This document shows, piece by piece, positions 45,128 through 53,926 of a stretch of DNA of 64,000 nucleotides. The stretch's first letter is position 1. Each line of letters opens with the position of its first letter. Source of the stretch: Pelagibacteraceae bacterium AG-414-E02 (lineage in GTDB: Bacteria; Pseudomonadota; Alphaproteobacteria; Pelagibacterales; Pelagibacteraceae); NCBI GenBank assembly GCA_003214615.1, contig QCLK01000001.1, forward strand, positions 62,001 to 126,000, written 5' to 3'. Under the pieces are notes generated by a model that was not told where the DNA came from, did no database searches, and was given only the letters and a program-made list of their open reading frames with translations. The position numbers and the translations under genes were made by a program.

Positions 45128-46576
45128 TTAACCTAATAAACCCAAGTGAGTATATTTAATATTTAAATAGTCCTTAATACCTACTGATCCACCTTCTCTT
45201 CCATATCCACTTTGTTTTATTCCCCCAAATGGAGTTTCAGCATTTGAAATAAATGGTGTGTTAACTGCAACCATACCAGTTTCTAAAGCTTCGGAAGTTT
45301 TATTAGCTAATTCAATGGAGTTGGTACATACATAGCCTGCTAAACCAGCCGCTTGGTTATTTGCTTTCTTAATCACTTCATCAAAATTTTTAAAAGTTAA
45401 CAAAGGAGTTAAAGGACCAAATGGTTCTTCTGTCATAATTTTAAAGCTATCTTTAACATTATCAAAAATAGTAGGCTCATAAAAATAACCTTTGTTGAAT
45501 CCAGAAGGTCTTTTACCACCACATAATATTTTACCTCCTTCTTTTTTGGTGACTTCTACCAGTTTTTCTATTTCTTCTAATCTTTTTTTTGTTGTAATAG
45601 GACCAAGTTGAACATTTTTATCCATACCATTACCTATTTTTAATTTTAAAGTTTTATTAACAAATAATTCAGTAAATTTCTTTTTTTTGCTCTCATGAAT
45701 ATAAAAACGGCTAGGTGAAATACAAACTTGTCCATTATTTCTATATTTAGCTGCCATAGCCATATCAGCTGCTTTTTCAACATTAGCATCTTCATGAACT
45801 ATAAATGGTGCATGGCCACTTAATTCCATAGTAACTCTTTGAATTTTTTCTGCGGCCTGTTTTAAAACTATTTTACCAACTCGGGTAGAACCAGTTAAGG
45901 AAATTTTTTTTACAATATCTGAAGCGATTAACTGAGAAGCAATTGATGCTGGGTCCCCAGATAATAAATTAACAACTCCTGGCGGTACTCCACATTGATT
46001 AATTATATCAACAAGTTCCATAACAGTACCTGGAGTAATAACATCAGGCTTACAAATTACTGAACATCCAGCAGCTAAAGCAGTTGAAATTTTCCTTGCA
46101 GCGAGAACAAGGGGAAAGTTCCATGGAGATAAAGCTGCGACTACACCAACTGGTTCGTAATTAATAATCACTCTTGTATCTTCGAATCTACTTTGTACTG
46201 TTTGACCATAAATTCTTTTTGTTTCTTCAGCATTCCATTCAAAAATATCTGCGGATCCACTTACTTCTGCCAACGCTTCTGCAAAAGGTTTTCCGGTTTC
46301 TAATGTCATCCATTTTGCTAATTCATTATTTTTTTTTCTCATCAAATCAGCTATTTTTCTAATAATAGAAGCTCTGTTCCATGGTGAAATTTTTTTCCAA
46401 ACCATAAAACCTCTTTCAGCTGATTTTAAAGCTTTATCTACATCTTCAGGAGATGCTTTGGATGCTTTTCCAATTATTTCTTCTGTTGCAGGGTTAATAA
46501 CATCATAGGTTTCCTTGTTGCTTGAGGGTCCCCACTTTCCATCTATATACTGTCCAAATCTATCGTACATTTTCAA
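45128..46576 (-). CDS. NAD(P)-dependent aldehyde dehydrogenase, GabD-like
   Basis: A 482-residue aldehyde dehydrogenase with N153 (PWNF), E251 (MELSGH) and C285 (GQVCISPSR). The ELSGHAPFIV and GQVCISPSRF motifs are nearer to succinate-semialdehyde and lactaldehyde-type dehydrogenases than to the two betaine-region enzymes in this window. It overlaps the YjbQ gene by 4 bp and is followed by a 2-hydroxyacid dehydrogenase, so the pair may oxidise an aldehyde and its hydroxyacid product. Confidence 0.87.
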   Translation of the reverse strand: MKMYDRFGQYIDGKWGPSSNKETYDVINPATEEIIGKASKASPEDVDKALKSAERGFMVWKKISPWNRASIIRKIADLMRKKNNELAKWMTLETGKPFAEALAEVSGSADIFEWNAEETKRIYGQTVQSRFEDTRVIINYEPVGVVAALSPWNFPLVLAARKISTALAAGCSVICKPDVITPGTVMELVDIINQCGVPPGVVNLLSGDPASIASQLIASDIVKKISLTGSTRVGKIVLKQAAEKIQRVTMELSGHAPFIVHEDANVEKAADMAMAAKYRNNGQVCISPSRFYIHESKKKKFTELFVNKTLKLKIGNGMDKNVQLGPITTKKRLEEIEKLVEVTKKEGGKILCGGKRPSGFNKGYFYEPTIFDNVKDSFKIMTEEPFGPLTPLLTFKNFDEVIKKANNQAAGLAGYVCTNSIELANKTSEALETGMVAVNTPFISNAETPFGGIKQSGYGREGGSVGIKDYLNIKYTHLGLLG

Positions 46577-46992
46577 TTTCCTATTAAATGATGGGATAAA
46601 ATTCTAGTATGTTTATCTAAACGATGCTCAAATAAATATAATCCTTGCCAAGTACCAAGCATTAATTTTTTATCTCTTATACTTAATGTGATCTGATTGT
46701 TAGTAAGTGCTGATTTAATGTGTGCTGGCATATCATCTCTTCCTTCTGTAGTGTGTTTATAAAGTTTGTTATCCATAGGAGCCAATTTATCAAAAAAATT
46801 CTTTAGGTCATATAATACATCAGGATCAGCATTTTCCTGTATAACTAATGAGGCGCTAGTGTGTAAAATGTTAATATTCAAAATTCCATTTTTAATTTTT
46901 TGTTCATTTAACCATGATACAGTTTCATTTGTAAAATCATATAAACCTTGGCCCTTAGTATTTATTTTAATTTCATGAAATATTTGTTCCAT
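46573..46992 (-). CDS. YjbQ/UPF0047 family protein
   Basis: A 139-residue YjbQ-family protein. The signature LHTSASLVIQENADPDV and GTWQGLYLFEHR are complete. Family members have weak thiamine-phosphate synthase activity in vitro but no settled role. It is coupled on both sides: one base shared with the SMR gene stop (TAATG) and 4 bp shared with the aldehyde dehydrogenase start. Confidence 0.88.
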   Translation of the reverse strand: MEQIFHEIKINTKGQGLYDFTNETVSWLNEQKIKNGILNINILHTSASLVIQENADPDVLYDLKNFFDKLAPMDNKLYKHTTEGRDDMPAHIKSALTNNQITLSIRDKKLMLGTWQGLYLFEHRLDKHTRILSHHLIGN

Positions 46993-47339
46993 TATTTAAC
47001 GTCGATATCATTCATCAAATTAACAACAACAACTCCAATAACTATAAGAGCTATACCTATAATAGTTGGTATATTAGGTATTTGTTTATATTTTATGACT
47101 GCAATAATTGTTATAGCTACAATGCCCAACCCTGCCCAACTGGCATAAACTATCCCTACTGGAATAAACTTCATTGAATGTGACATAAGGAAAAGACAAA
47201 TACACAAAGCTACAATAACTACCATTGAAGGATAAAGCCTGGTAAAGCCATTAGTGTCCTTTAAAAAACTAGTGCTTAATACTTCAAAAGCAATTGCCAA
47301 AACTAAGAATATGTATGCATATGTTAAGTTCATTTTCAT
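46992..47339 (-). CDS. SMR-family small multidrug transporter
   Basis: About 115 residues from the ATG at 47339, with four membrane helices in the EmrE pattern. The essential membrane Glu is in LAIAFEVLSTSF, and WAGLGIV is the typical third-helix motif. Longer in-frame starts up to 47426 add a hydrophilic stretch not seen in the family and are rejected. SMR pumps export quaternary ammonium compounds; some relatives export guanidinium. In this window a role with betaine-like cations is conceivable. Confidence 0.87.
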   Translation of the reverse strand: MKMNLTYAYIFLVLAIAFEVLSTSFLKDTNGFTRLYPSMVVIVALCICLFLMSHSMKFIPVGIVYASWAGLGIVAITIIAVIKYKQIPNIPTIIGIALIVIGVVVVNLMNDIDVK

Positions 47340-47518
47340 GGGATTTTGAATATATATATGAAGAGCACAACGTTTAATTGGCTTTTTTCTATTTAAAATA
47401 TGGTGTGGAAAACTCAAAAAACCCATATTTTCTTATGTTTTTTAGATGATAATTGGCTGGCTATCTATATATGGTGTGATATTAACGTCTATACGCTATT
47501 GATAGTTGATTCGATAGC

Positions 47519-47534
47519 ACTTGTTTAAACAAGT
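47519..47534. promoter_or_regulatory. 16-bp perfect palindrome upstream of small membrane-protein gene
   Basis: ACTTGTTTAAACAAGT is a perfect 16-bp palindrome placed 8 bp before a GGGAGG ribosome-binding site. It contains G/C positions in both arms, so it is less likely than pure A/T repeats to be chance. It could be an operator or a small hairpin just ahead of the ribosome-binding site. Confidence 0.5.
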
Positions 47535-47555
47535 AACTTTAGGGAGGTGTTAAGT

Positions 47556-47771
47556 ATGAAAATGCTTGCAGGATTCTCAGGAACAGTAAGAAGCCTAACG
47601 CATGTAGTAATTTCGCTACTTGGATTAGGTATCGTTGTTTCGCTTTTGGGTGGAAATGTTCCATTCGTAAGTGGAATAGCTGACAATATAGTTGGACTAG
47701 TTCAGTCACTAGGTGACGCAGGAATAGTCGGCTTAATAGCAGCTATTATTATATTAGGTTTTTACAAATAG
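47556..47771 (+). CDS. Small two-helix membrane protein A
   Basis: 71 residues from ATG 47556 with a strong GGGAGG ribosome-binding site; an in-frame GTG at 47547 lies inside that site and is rejected. Two hydrophobic helices (about residues 13-32 and 50-69) are joined by a segment NVPFVSGIADNIVGLVQSLGDAG in type. The SLGDAGIVGLI motif recurs as TLGDSGIAALI in the next gene. I recognise no family. The well-formed ribosome-binding site and separate leader suggest high expression. Confidence 0.72.
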   Translation: MKMLAGFSGTVRSLTHVVISLLGLGIVVSLLGGNVPFVSGIADNIVGLVQSLGDAGIVGLIAAIIILGFYK

Positions 47772-47827
47772 ATTTTTATCTCGTTAGTTTTTCCCTCTTA
47801 ATAATTAACTAACGTTTAAAAACCTAG

Positions 47828-47861
47828 GCTGTCCTAGCCCTGGATTTTGGGCTAGGATAGC
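47828..47861. other. GC-rich stem-loop between the two small membrane-protein genes
   Basis: A 13-bp stem with one G-U pair (47828-47840 with 47849-47861; arm CTGTCCTAGCCC, 8-nt loop). On the plus strand no T run follows, so termination there is doubtful; on the minus strand it is followed by five T. It lies 27 bp upstream of the second small gene and may stabilise or separate the two messages. Confidence 0.6.
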
Positions 47862-47887
47862 AGAGTTAAAAAAATTGAAAGGAATTT

Positions 47888-48124
47888 ATGGACGCTTGGA
47901 TCTCAAAACTTAAAAAATATTTAAGACAATTTATCGAACTTGGTGTTCTTCTTTTAGGTGTTTCTGTTGTTGCAGAAATATTATTTGGACCAGATGTAGC
48001 CTTTTTTGGCTCTCAAGTCACAAAAAACTTAGTTGCATTACTAAATACTTTGGGCGATTCAGGTATCGCAGCACTGATTGTTATACTTGCTTTAATGATT
48101 GTCTATAGAAAATTATTAAAATAG
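47888..48124 (+). CDS. Small two-helix membrane protein B
   Basis: 78 residues, with a basic N-terminus (MDAWISKLKKYLRQ), two hydrophobic helices (about 17-34 and 56-73) and the segment ALLNTLGDSGIAALI, which matches the previous small protein. The two are probably diverged duplicates. GAAAGG precedes the ATG at good spacing. The function is unknown; candidates include a membrane stress or pore-forming peptide, but nothing in sequence proves this. Confidence 0.7.
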   Translation: MDAWISKLKKYLRQFIELGVLLLGVSVVAEILFGPDVAFFGSQVTKNLVALLNTLGDSGIAALIVILALMIVYRKLLK

Positions 48125-48144
48125 TTTTAAAATTTTAATTTTTT

Positions 48145-49095
48145 TTACCTTAAAGGTTTTTCAGTTACGATGGGCTGGTCTTGGACTTTTTCACGTATAA
48201 AAATATAAATTCCACCACAAACTATTAAAAGCATTCCTATAACTGTTTTTAGATCTGGTATTTCATTAAAGAAAAGCCATCCGCTAAGAGAAGACCAAAA
48301 AAGAATCGAATATTCGAAAGGTGAGACTGCTGCAGGTGATGCTATTCGGTAAGCTGTAAATACAAAAATAAAAGCAAGGGATGCGGTAATACCTGTGGCA
48401 ACCATTAACCACATAGAAATTTCTAAATTAACAAACCACTCACGAAAAATAAATTCTGAGGCTGGATGGTCTATTGTATTGTATAGGCCATCTCCAATTA
48501 TAAAATAAAAAATTACACTAATAATTATTGCGCCAATATAAAATGAAAATGTTTGTGTGTACACACTATCTTTTTCTGAAGTTAATTTTATGATTATCAT
48601 AGATAGAGAATAGCAAAGGGCACACAAAATAGGTGTTAAACTCATATAATCAAAATTACTAAAATTGGGATTTAATATTACATAAACTCCAATAAAACCA
48701 ATTAGTACAGCTAGCCATCTTCTTGGTCCTATTTGTTCTTTTAAAAAAAATTTTGCGAAAATAGTAATTAAAAAAGGAGTTACGAAGAATAAAGCTGTAG
48801 CTGTCCCCAAAGGTAATACGGTTAGAGAAATATAGAAAAAGCTAAACCCAAAAAAGAAAAGTATTACCCGACAAAAAGTTAGAAGTGGATACTGAGTTTT
48901 AAATATAATTGGCTTTTTTGTTAATTTTAAAAATAACAAAATAATTACAAAACTTACTAATGTTCTTATTAAATAGATTTCGTATAAGGAAGCAAAGTTA
49001 TAAATATATTTCATAATTGAATCTTGTACTGAAAAAACCAGCATAGCTAATAAGATAAAAATGATGCCTTTAGGATTATTGTTTTTTGTAGACAT
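48145..49095 (-). CDS. DMT superfamily transporter (EamA domains)
   Basis: A 316-residue inner-membrane protein with ten hydrophobic segments and two EamA halves (LTVLPLGTATALFFVTPF in the first, AYRIASPAAVSPFEYSI in the second). Members move metabolites or export amino acids; the substrate is unknown. It converges with the small membrane-protein gene and diverges from the agmatinase-family gene with a 62-bp gap. Confidence 0.88.
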   Translation of the reverse strand: MSTKNNNPKGIIFILLAMLVFSVQDSIMKYIYNFASLYEIYLIRTLVSFVIILLFLKLTKKPIIFKTQYPLLTFCRVILFFFGFSFFYISLTVLPLGTATALFFVTPFLITIFAKFFLKEQIGPRRWLAVLIGFIGVYVILNPNFSNFDYMSLTPILCALCYSLSMIIIKLTSEKDSVYTQTFSFYIGAIIISVIFYFIIGDGLYNTIDHPASEFIFREWFVNLEISMWLMVATGITASLAFIFVFTAYRIASPAAVSPFEYSILFWSSLSGWLFFNEIPDLKTVIGMLLIVCGGIYIFIREKVQDQPIVTEKPLR

Positions 49096-49157
49096 CTAGG
49101 ATCTATATCAAATTATTTGTCTTCTTTATATTTTTTTAATGGTGTAATATAAAATTC

Positions 49158-50144
49158 ATGATTTCAGACGAAGATAAAATAATGATGGAGACTCTTTATT
49201 GGTGGGGAATACCAACTCTATTTAGATGCAAAAATGATCCAGATCCGAAAAATTGTGATATAGCTTTGGTGGGTGTTCCACATAGTACTGGTAACGGTAC
49301 AACAGAAAGAGATCAGCACTTAGGGCCGCGAGCAGTAAGAAATATATCTGCTATGTTAAGAAGATCTCATCTTGAATTTGGTATTGATCCTTGGAAACAA
49401 TGTAAAATTCATGATCTAGGTGACGTTCCTTTTCCAGAGGCAAATGACAATGAAAAGTGCATTGAAAGAATATCTGATTTTTATAATCATATCGAAAAAG
49501 CTGAAAAACCTGTTGTATCAATTGGTGGAGATCATTCCATTACCGGAGGTATTTTACAAAGTTTGGCAAAGAAAAATTCAAAACTAACTAAAGGTCAAAA
49601 AGTAAGCATTGTACATTTTGATGCTCACACAGATTGCTATGAAAAGTTGGATCATTTTTTGGGTGCAAAAAAATCTGCAGCGCATTGGGCTTCTTATCTT
49701 GTTAAACAAGGAAATGTAGATCCAAAAACAAGTACACAAATTGGAATTAGAGGAAATCCAAGAACTTTGGATTGGTTACAAGCAAGTTATGATATTGGCT
49801 ACCAAGTAATTACTATGGATGAATATAAAAAGCTAGGACATGAAAAATGCTCTAAAATGATTTTAGAAAAATTAGATGACAAACCCATTTATATTACTTT
49901 CGATTTAGATTGCTTAGATCCAACTGTCGCTCCCGGGGTAGCAAATATAGAATCTGCCTTTAAAGGATTTAATATGGACGAAGCAAGAAAACTTATACAA
50001 AGTCTCAAAGGCAAAAATATTATAGGTGGCGATGTAGCTTGTTTAATGCCAACCAAAGATAGTCCAAATCAAATTACAGCGATGGTTGCTTCTGCAATAA
50101 TGTTTGAAATTATTTGTCTTATAAGCATTAACTTAAAAAAATAA
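49158..50144 (+). CDS. Agmatinase/arginase-family ureohydrolase
   Basis: A 328-residue ureohydrolase with the three manganese-binding motifs: GGDHSITGG, VHFDAHTDCYE and TFDLDCLDPTVAPGV. It hydrolyses a guanidino compound to urea and an amine. Agmatine, guanidinobutyrate or another guanidino acid are all possible. It is alone on the plus strand and converges with the DUF1289 gene after an 18-bp gap. Confidence 0.87.
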   Translation: MISDEDKIMMETLYWWGIPTLFRCKNDPDPKNCDIALVGVPHSTGNGTTERDQHLGPRAVRNISAMLRRSHLEFGIDPWKQCKIHDLGDVPFPEANDNEKCIERISDFYNHIEKAEKPVVSIGGDHSITGGILQSLAKKNSKLTKGQKVSIVHFDAHTDCYEKLDHFLGAKKSAAHWASYLVKQGNVDPKTSTQIGIRGNPRTLDWLQASYDIGYQVITMDEYKKLGHEKCSKMILEKLDDKPIYITFDLDCLDPTVAPGVANIESAFKGFNMDEARKLIQSLKGKNIIGGDVACLMPTKDSPNQITAMVASAIMFEIICLISINLKK

Positions 50145-50162
50145 ATATCAATTAAATTTTTA

Positions 50163-50432
50163 TTATTTATTCAAATTTTTTTTATATAGTGATATCCCAA
50201 ACTTTGTTTTATGTTCGTATGATTCTTTAAAAGTTTCAAGTTGCCACCCAGACATTCTTTCAACTATTAAATTTAAGTTTTCTACTTTCCATGAAATTTT
50301 TGTATTTTCATTCTTCCAAATTATCTTTTCTTGCTCTGTTCTAGCGCATCCATAACAATATCCAGTTCTGGGATCAGTTCTGCAAATACTTATGCAAGGT
50401 GAAATAATTTTTTTATTAAAATTTTTAGTCAT
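50163..50432 (-). CDS. DUF1289 family protein
   Basis: An 89-residue protein with the DUF1289 cysteine motif near residues 13-29 (CISICRTDPRTGYCYGCART in part, four Cys), likely a metal or Fe-S site. The rest is a short helical region. It follows the GMC oxidoreductase gene by 5 bp and ends the operon that starts with the thioesterase gene. The role is unknown. Confidence 0.85.
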   Translation of the reverse strand: MTKNFNKKIISPCISICRTDPRTGYCYGCARTEQEKIIWKNENTKISWKVENLNLIVERMSGWQLETFKESYEHKTKFGISLYKKNLNK

Positions 50433-50437
50433 ATATT

Positions 50438-52021
50438 CTAACCATTTAATATTAGATCAGATGCTTTTTCTGCAATCATAAGAGTTGGTGCATTTAAATT
50501 TGCACTGGGAATTTCTGGCATCACAGAGGCGTCTACTATTCTCAAATTTTGTATTCCTCTAACTTTTAAATTTTCATCAACAACAGACGTATTATCTGTA
50601 CCCATTTTGCATGTTCCGCATGGATGATAGGCAGTTTCAGCATTAGATCTGATATATTCATTTAATTCATCGTCACTTTTTTTGTCAGAACCGGGACCAA
50701 CTTCTTTTCCTGCATGTTTTGCTAAAGAAGGTTGTGACAGAATTTTTCTAGCAACATGAATGCATTCTCTAGTTTGCTTTAGATCATCCTCATCTTCTAG
50801 GTAATTAAATAATATCTTTGGATAGTCATATGGGTCGGATGAATTAAGGCTAACTGATCCTCTACTTTTTGGATGGTTAGGACTAGCATGTAACTGGTAA
50901 CCGTGGGAATCCGGATTAACTAAACCGTGATTAATTACAAACGAAGGAAAAAAATGAAATTGTATATTTGCAATTTTTCTTTCAGGTGAAGATTTTGCAA
51001 AACCTCCGGCTTCTAAATATGATTGAGAACAAGGACCAGATTTAGATAAAAACCATTGCGCACCAGCAATTATTTTTGGAATTAGCTTCGTATATGTATA
51101 AAGAGTATCTGGAGTTTTGCACTCTTGCATAATATATGTTTCCAAATGATCTTGAAGATTTTTTCCAACACCTTTTAAATCATTAACAACGTCAATTCCT
51201 TTTTCTTTTAAATGATTTGCTTCACCAATTCCTGAAACCATTAATAGCTGTGGTGAATTTATTGATCCACCGCTTAATATTAATTCTTTTTCAGCATAAA
51301 CTTTTTCAATTTTATTTTTTATTTTTACTTCAACGCCAATGGCTTTTTTTCCATTAAAAATAATTTTTTCCACAAATGAATTAGAAAAAATGTTTAGATT
51401 TTTTCTACTCTTAATGGGATTTAAATAATACTTTGCTACACTTGCTCTCTCGCCTTTGTGAATTGTAGTGTCAAACATTCCAAACCCCTCTTGATACTCA
51501 CCATTCATATCTGGATTAATTTTGTGCCCTGCTTCTGAAGCTGCTCCTAAAAAAGCATTAAATAAAGGATTCTTATTTTTTGATTGGTCAACAGGAAGCA
51601 AACCCAAAGAACCTCTATACTGATTTTCTCCACCAGACCATGTTTCTATTTTTTTAAAATAAGGAAGAATTTTGTCATAGGACCAAGATTTTAAACCAAA
51701 GTTTTCCCATCGTTTATAGTCATTTTTATTTCCTCTTACAAAAACCATTCCATTGTGAGCAGAGCATCCTCCGATCATTTTTCCCCTTGGACAAAATAAT
51801 CTTCTGTTATTTAAATATGGTTCAGGTTCAGAATAATATTTCCAGTTATATTTTGGATCATGCATCGTATATAATAATGCCAGTGGCATTTTAACTTTCC
51901 AAATATCGCTTGATTGACCAGCTTCAAAAACTGCAACTCTGTTATTTTCATCTTCCGATAGTCTGTTTGAAAGAACGCATCCAGCTGATCCAGCTCCTAT
52001 GATTATATAATCAAATTTCAT
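50438..52021 (-). CDS. betA: Choline dehydrogenase-like GMC oxidoreductase
   Basis: A 527-residue FAD-dependent GMC oxidoreductase of BetA length. The dinucleotide motif is IIGAGSAGCVLSNRL, the GMC signature includes GGCSAHNGMVFVRG, and the C-terminal catalytic His lies in AYHPCGTCKMG. It oxidises an alcohol, probably choline, to betaine aldehyde at the membrane. It overlaps the HD oxygenase gene by 4 bp. No betaine aldehyde dehydrogenase is adjacent, though two suitable enzymes lie at 2982 and 61716. Other GMC substrates are possible, so betA is tentative. Confidence 0.78.
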   Translation of the reverse strand: MKFDYIIIGAGSAGCVLSNRLSEDENNRVAVFEAGQSSDIWKVKMPLALLYTMHDPKYNWKYYSEPEPYLNNRRLFCPRGKMIGGCSAHNGMVFVRGNKNDYKRWENFGLKSWSYDKILPYFKKIETWSGGENQYRGSLGLLPVDQSKNKNPLFNAFLGAASEAGHKINPDMNGEYQEGFGMFDTTIHKGERASVAKYYLNPIKSRKNLNIFSNSFVEKIIFNGKKAIGVEVKIKNKIEKVYAEKELILSGGSINSPQLLMVSGIGEANHLKEKGIDVVNDLKGVGKNLQDHLETYIMQECKTPDTLYTYTKLIPKIIAGAQWFLSKSGPCSQSYLEAGGFAKSSPERKIANIQFHFFPSFVINHGLVNPDSHGYQLHASPNHPKSRGSVSLNSSDPYDYPKILFNYLEDEDDLKQTRECIHVARKILSQPSLAKHAGKEVGPGSDKKSDDELNEYIRSNAETAYHPCGTCKMGTDNTSVVDENLKVRGIQNLRIVDASVMPEIPSANLNAPTLMIAEKASDLILNG

Positions 52022-52554
52022 ATTAATTTAGAAGTTAAAAGATTTTTATATTCGTTTATTCCTTTAATTTTTAATCCAAATTTTTTTGCTGCTTCATCAA
52101 ACTTTCTTAACTTTACTGCTTCTTCAAAAAACTCATTTTTTTCAAATTGCTTAGCTTCGCTTTTGTTCATAATTCCACCTTGTAATTTTAAACTTACTTT
52201 TGATGCCTTTGAAAGTAAGCGGAAATACTTATCTTTTCTCGCCAAATATCTTTTTGCTTTTACGTGGTATTTAATAGGTCCCAATACTTCTTTTATAAAA
52301 TATTTTTTTAAAAATTTAAAACCAACTTCCTCATGTTTTCCATTCTTCATTTCATTTACCAGCATATCGGGATTTTCTAAAATAAAATGTCCATAATCAT
52401 GCAATAAACTTGAGCAAATAAGATTGCTCGAGCATTTCGCTTTTTCTGCAAGCATAGCTGTTTGTATCATGTGTTCGGTCATTGTAACTTTTTCACCTAT
52501 ATAAAGAGTTTTGTTATTTAAATAAGAAGATATAATTTTATCAATTATATTCAT
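52018..52554 (-). CDS. HD-domain mixed-valent diiron oxygenase, PhnZ/TmpB-like
   Basis: A 178-residue HD-domain protein that aligns by motif with PhnZ. Y18 and E21 (YIGE), H28, H52-D53 (LLHDYGH), H74 (KHEEVG), H97 and K101 (HVKAKRY) and D153 (FDEAAK) sit at nearly constant offsets from PhnZ Y24, E27, H34, H58-D59, H80, H104, K108 and D161. PhnZ cleaves the C-P bond of a hydroxylated aminoethylphosphonate; TmpB does so on a trimethylated one, giving glycine betaine and phosphate. It shares an operon with a TauD oxygenase and a GMC enzyme. The exact phosphonate is unproved. Confidence 0.75.
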   Translation of the reverse strand: MNIIDKIISSYLNNKTLYIGEKVTMTEHMIQTAMLAEKAKCSSNLICSSLLHDYGHFILENPDMLVNEMKNGKHEEVGFKFLKKYFIKEVLGPIKYHVKAKRYLARKDKYFRLLSKASKVSLKLQGGIMNKSEAKQFEKNEFFEEAVKLRKFDEAAKKFGLKIKGINEYKNLLTSKLI

Positions 52555-52563
52555 TTTAGAAAA

Positions 52564-53391
52564 CTAATGTGGTTTGTCGCCTTCTATCGCAATTCTGTCC
52601 ATTATTCTTTCGTATCCTAGTCCTTTGCCAGGAAAAAAATCTGTTAAACCTTGATGCAAAGTACTTCTATTATCCCAAATGGCAACAGCATTTTCCGTCC
52701 ATTTAAATCTACAGGTAAAATCGAGTCGTTCTTGATGCTTAAAAATTTCATTTAAAATTTCATCACTTTCTTTTTTATCCATATCATTAATTTTTTTTGT
52801 ATACATACTGTTCACATATAAAATTTTTTTACCAGTTTCTGGATGCGTTCTTACTACTGGATGTATATTAGAATATTCGTCCATATTTCCATTACCAGAC
52901 ATTTTTTCATATTTATCTACAAATGCCGCGGCACCTAAAGAACTATGAATGGCAGTTTTGTTTTTTAGTTTATTTTTAATTTCTTTATCAAGAGTTTCGT
53001 AAGCAATTTCCATATTAGAAAACATGGTGTCACCGCCAACTGGTGGTATTTTTACTGATCTAAGAATAATAACTTTTGTAGGTTTTACATTATAACTTAC
53101 ATCTGTATGCCAAGTTTCTCCCCATTGATGTTTTTCGTTTGGTCCTTTAATTATTCTTATAATTTCTGGATAATTTTCTCTAGGTTTTACATAAACATGT
53201 TTTTCGAGCGGCCCAAAACATTTGGCTAAAGATATTTGATCATCAGCAGTAATATTTTGATTTCTAAAGAAAAGAACTTTGTGCTCTAAAAGGAGTTTAT
53301 TAATTAAATTAAAATTGCTGACTGAAGTATCTGCAAGATTTATTCCGCTTATTTCTGCTCCTAAAGCACCGCTAATTAATTTTACATCCAT
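52564..53391 (-). CDS. TauD/TfdA-family 2OG-Fe(II) dioxygenase
   Basis: A 275-residue taurine dioxygenase-like enzyme with iron ligands H95 and D97 (ETWHTDVSY) and H246 (STLHQGL), followed by the 2-oxoglutarate-binding Arg near R262. Its gene lies 9 bp upstream of the PhnZ/TmpB-like gene. In known pathways a 2OG enzyme hydroxylates the phosphonate before the HD oxygenase cleaves it, so this is a candidate first step. A taurine or other sulfonate/betaine substrate is the alternative. Confidence 0.87.
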   Translation of the reverse strand: MDVKLISGALGAEISGINLADTSVSNFNLINKLLLEHKVLFFRNQNITADDQISLAKCFGPLEKHVYVKPRENYPEIIRIIKGPNEKHQWGETWHTDVSYNVKPTKVIILRSVKIPPVGGDTMFSNMEIAYETLDKEIKNKLKNKTAIHSSLGAAAFVDKYEKMSGNGNMDEYSNIHPVVRTHPETGKKILYVNSMYTKKINDMDKKESDEILNEIFKHQERLDFTCRFKWTENAVAIWDNRSTLHQGLTDFFPGKGLGYERIMDRIAIEGDKPH

Positions 53392-53427
53392 TATGAAATC
53401 TTATAAAAAACAAAACTTTTTGTCATT

Positions 53428-53892
53428 TTAAATCTTTTTTAATTTGTTTAAAAAAACCAATTTATTAGTATCAAATTTTGCTGAATTTTTTTTTATACAA
53501 TCGTCCATAAGAACTATTCTATCAGCATCAAATTCTGTAACTTTTCTTTTGTTAAGATCTACATATAACGATAGAACTTCGTTTGTTGCAGCTAGATACT
53601 TTTTCTCTTTGTGAAACATAGAAAGTCTGTAATGAATTCTTTTTTTATCGTGATCAACGTAGGTCAAATGCGTTTCAACTTCCTCTCCCAATCTTACCTC
53701 TTGATTATAAATAGTATGCATTTCAGCTACAAAAGTAGTTTTTTTATCTTTTTTTGCAGATTCACCGCCCATTTTGAAATTATCTAGCATGACATCTGCA
53801 GCTATATCAAAAATACGAACATAGAAAGCCACATTCAGATGACCGTTATAATCTGTCCATTCTTTTATTACTTTTTCCGTTTTTAAAATCAT
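53428..53892 (-). CDS. Hotdog-fold thioesterase (betainyl-CoA thioesterase candidate)
   Basis: A 154-residue 4HBT-type hotdog thioesterase. The active-site region reads TDYNGHLNVAFYVRIFD with the catalytic-type Asp. It is divergent, by a 34-bp gap, from the BKACE gene, and in carnitine-degrading bacteria a thioesterase of this kind hydrolyses betainyl-CoA made by the BKACE enzyme to glycine betaine. It is also the first gene of the TauD-HD-GMC operon. The carnitine role is inferred from context. Confidence 0.8.
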   Translation of the reverse strand: MILKTEKVIKEWTDYNGHLNVAFYVRIFDIAADVMLDNFKMGGESAKKDKKTTFVAEMHTIYNQEVRLGEEVETHLTYVDHDKKRIHYRLSMFHKEKKYLAATNEVLSLYVDLNKRKVTEFDADRIVLMDDCIKKNSAKFDTNKLVFLNKLKKI

Positions 53893-53926
53893 GCTTATTT
53901 AATATAGTATATTCTCTATAAAAAAA

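Noticed and set aside
47828-47861. Rho-independent terminator on the plus strand.
   Set aside because: No T run follows on that strand; kept only as a structured element of unknown role.
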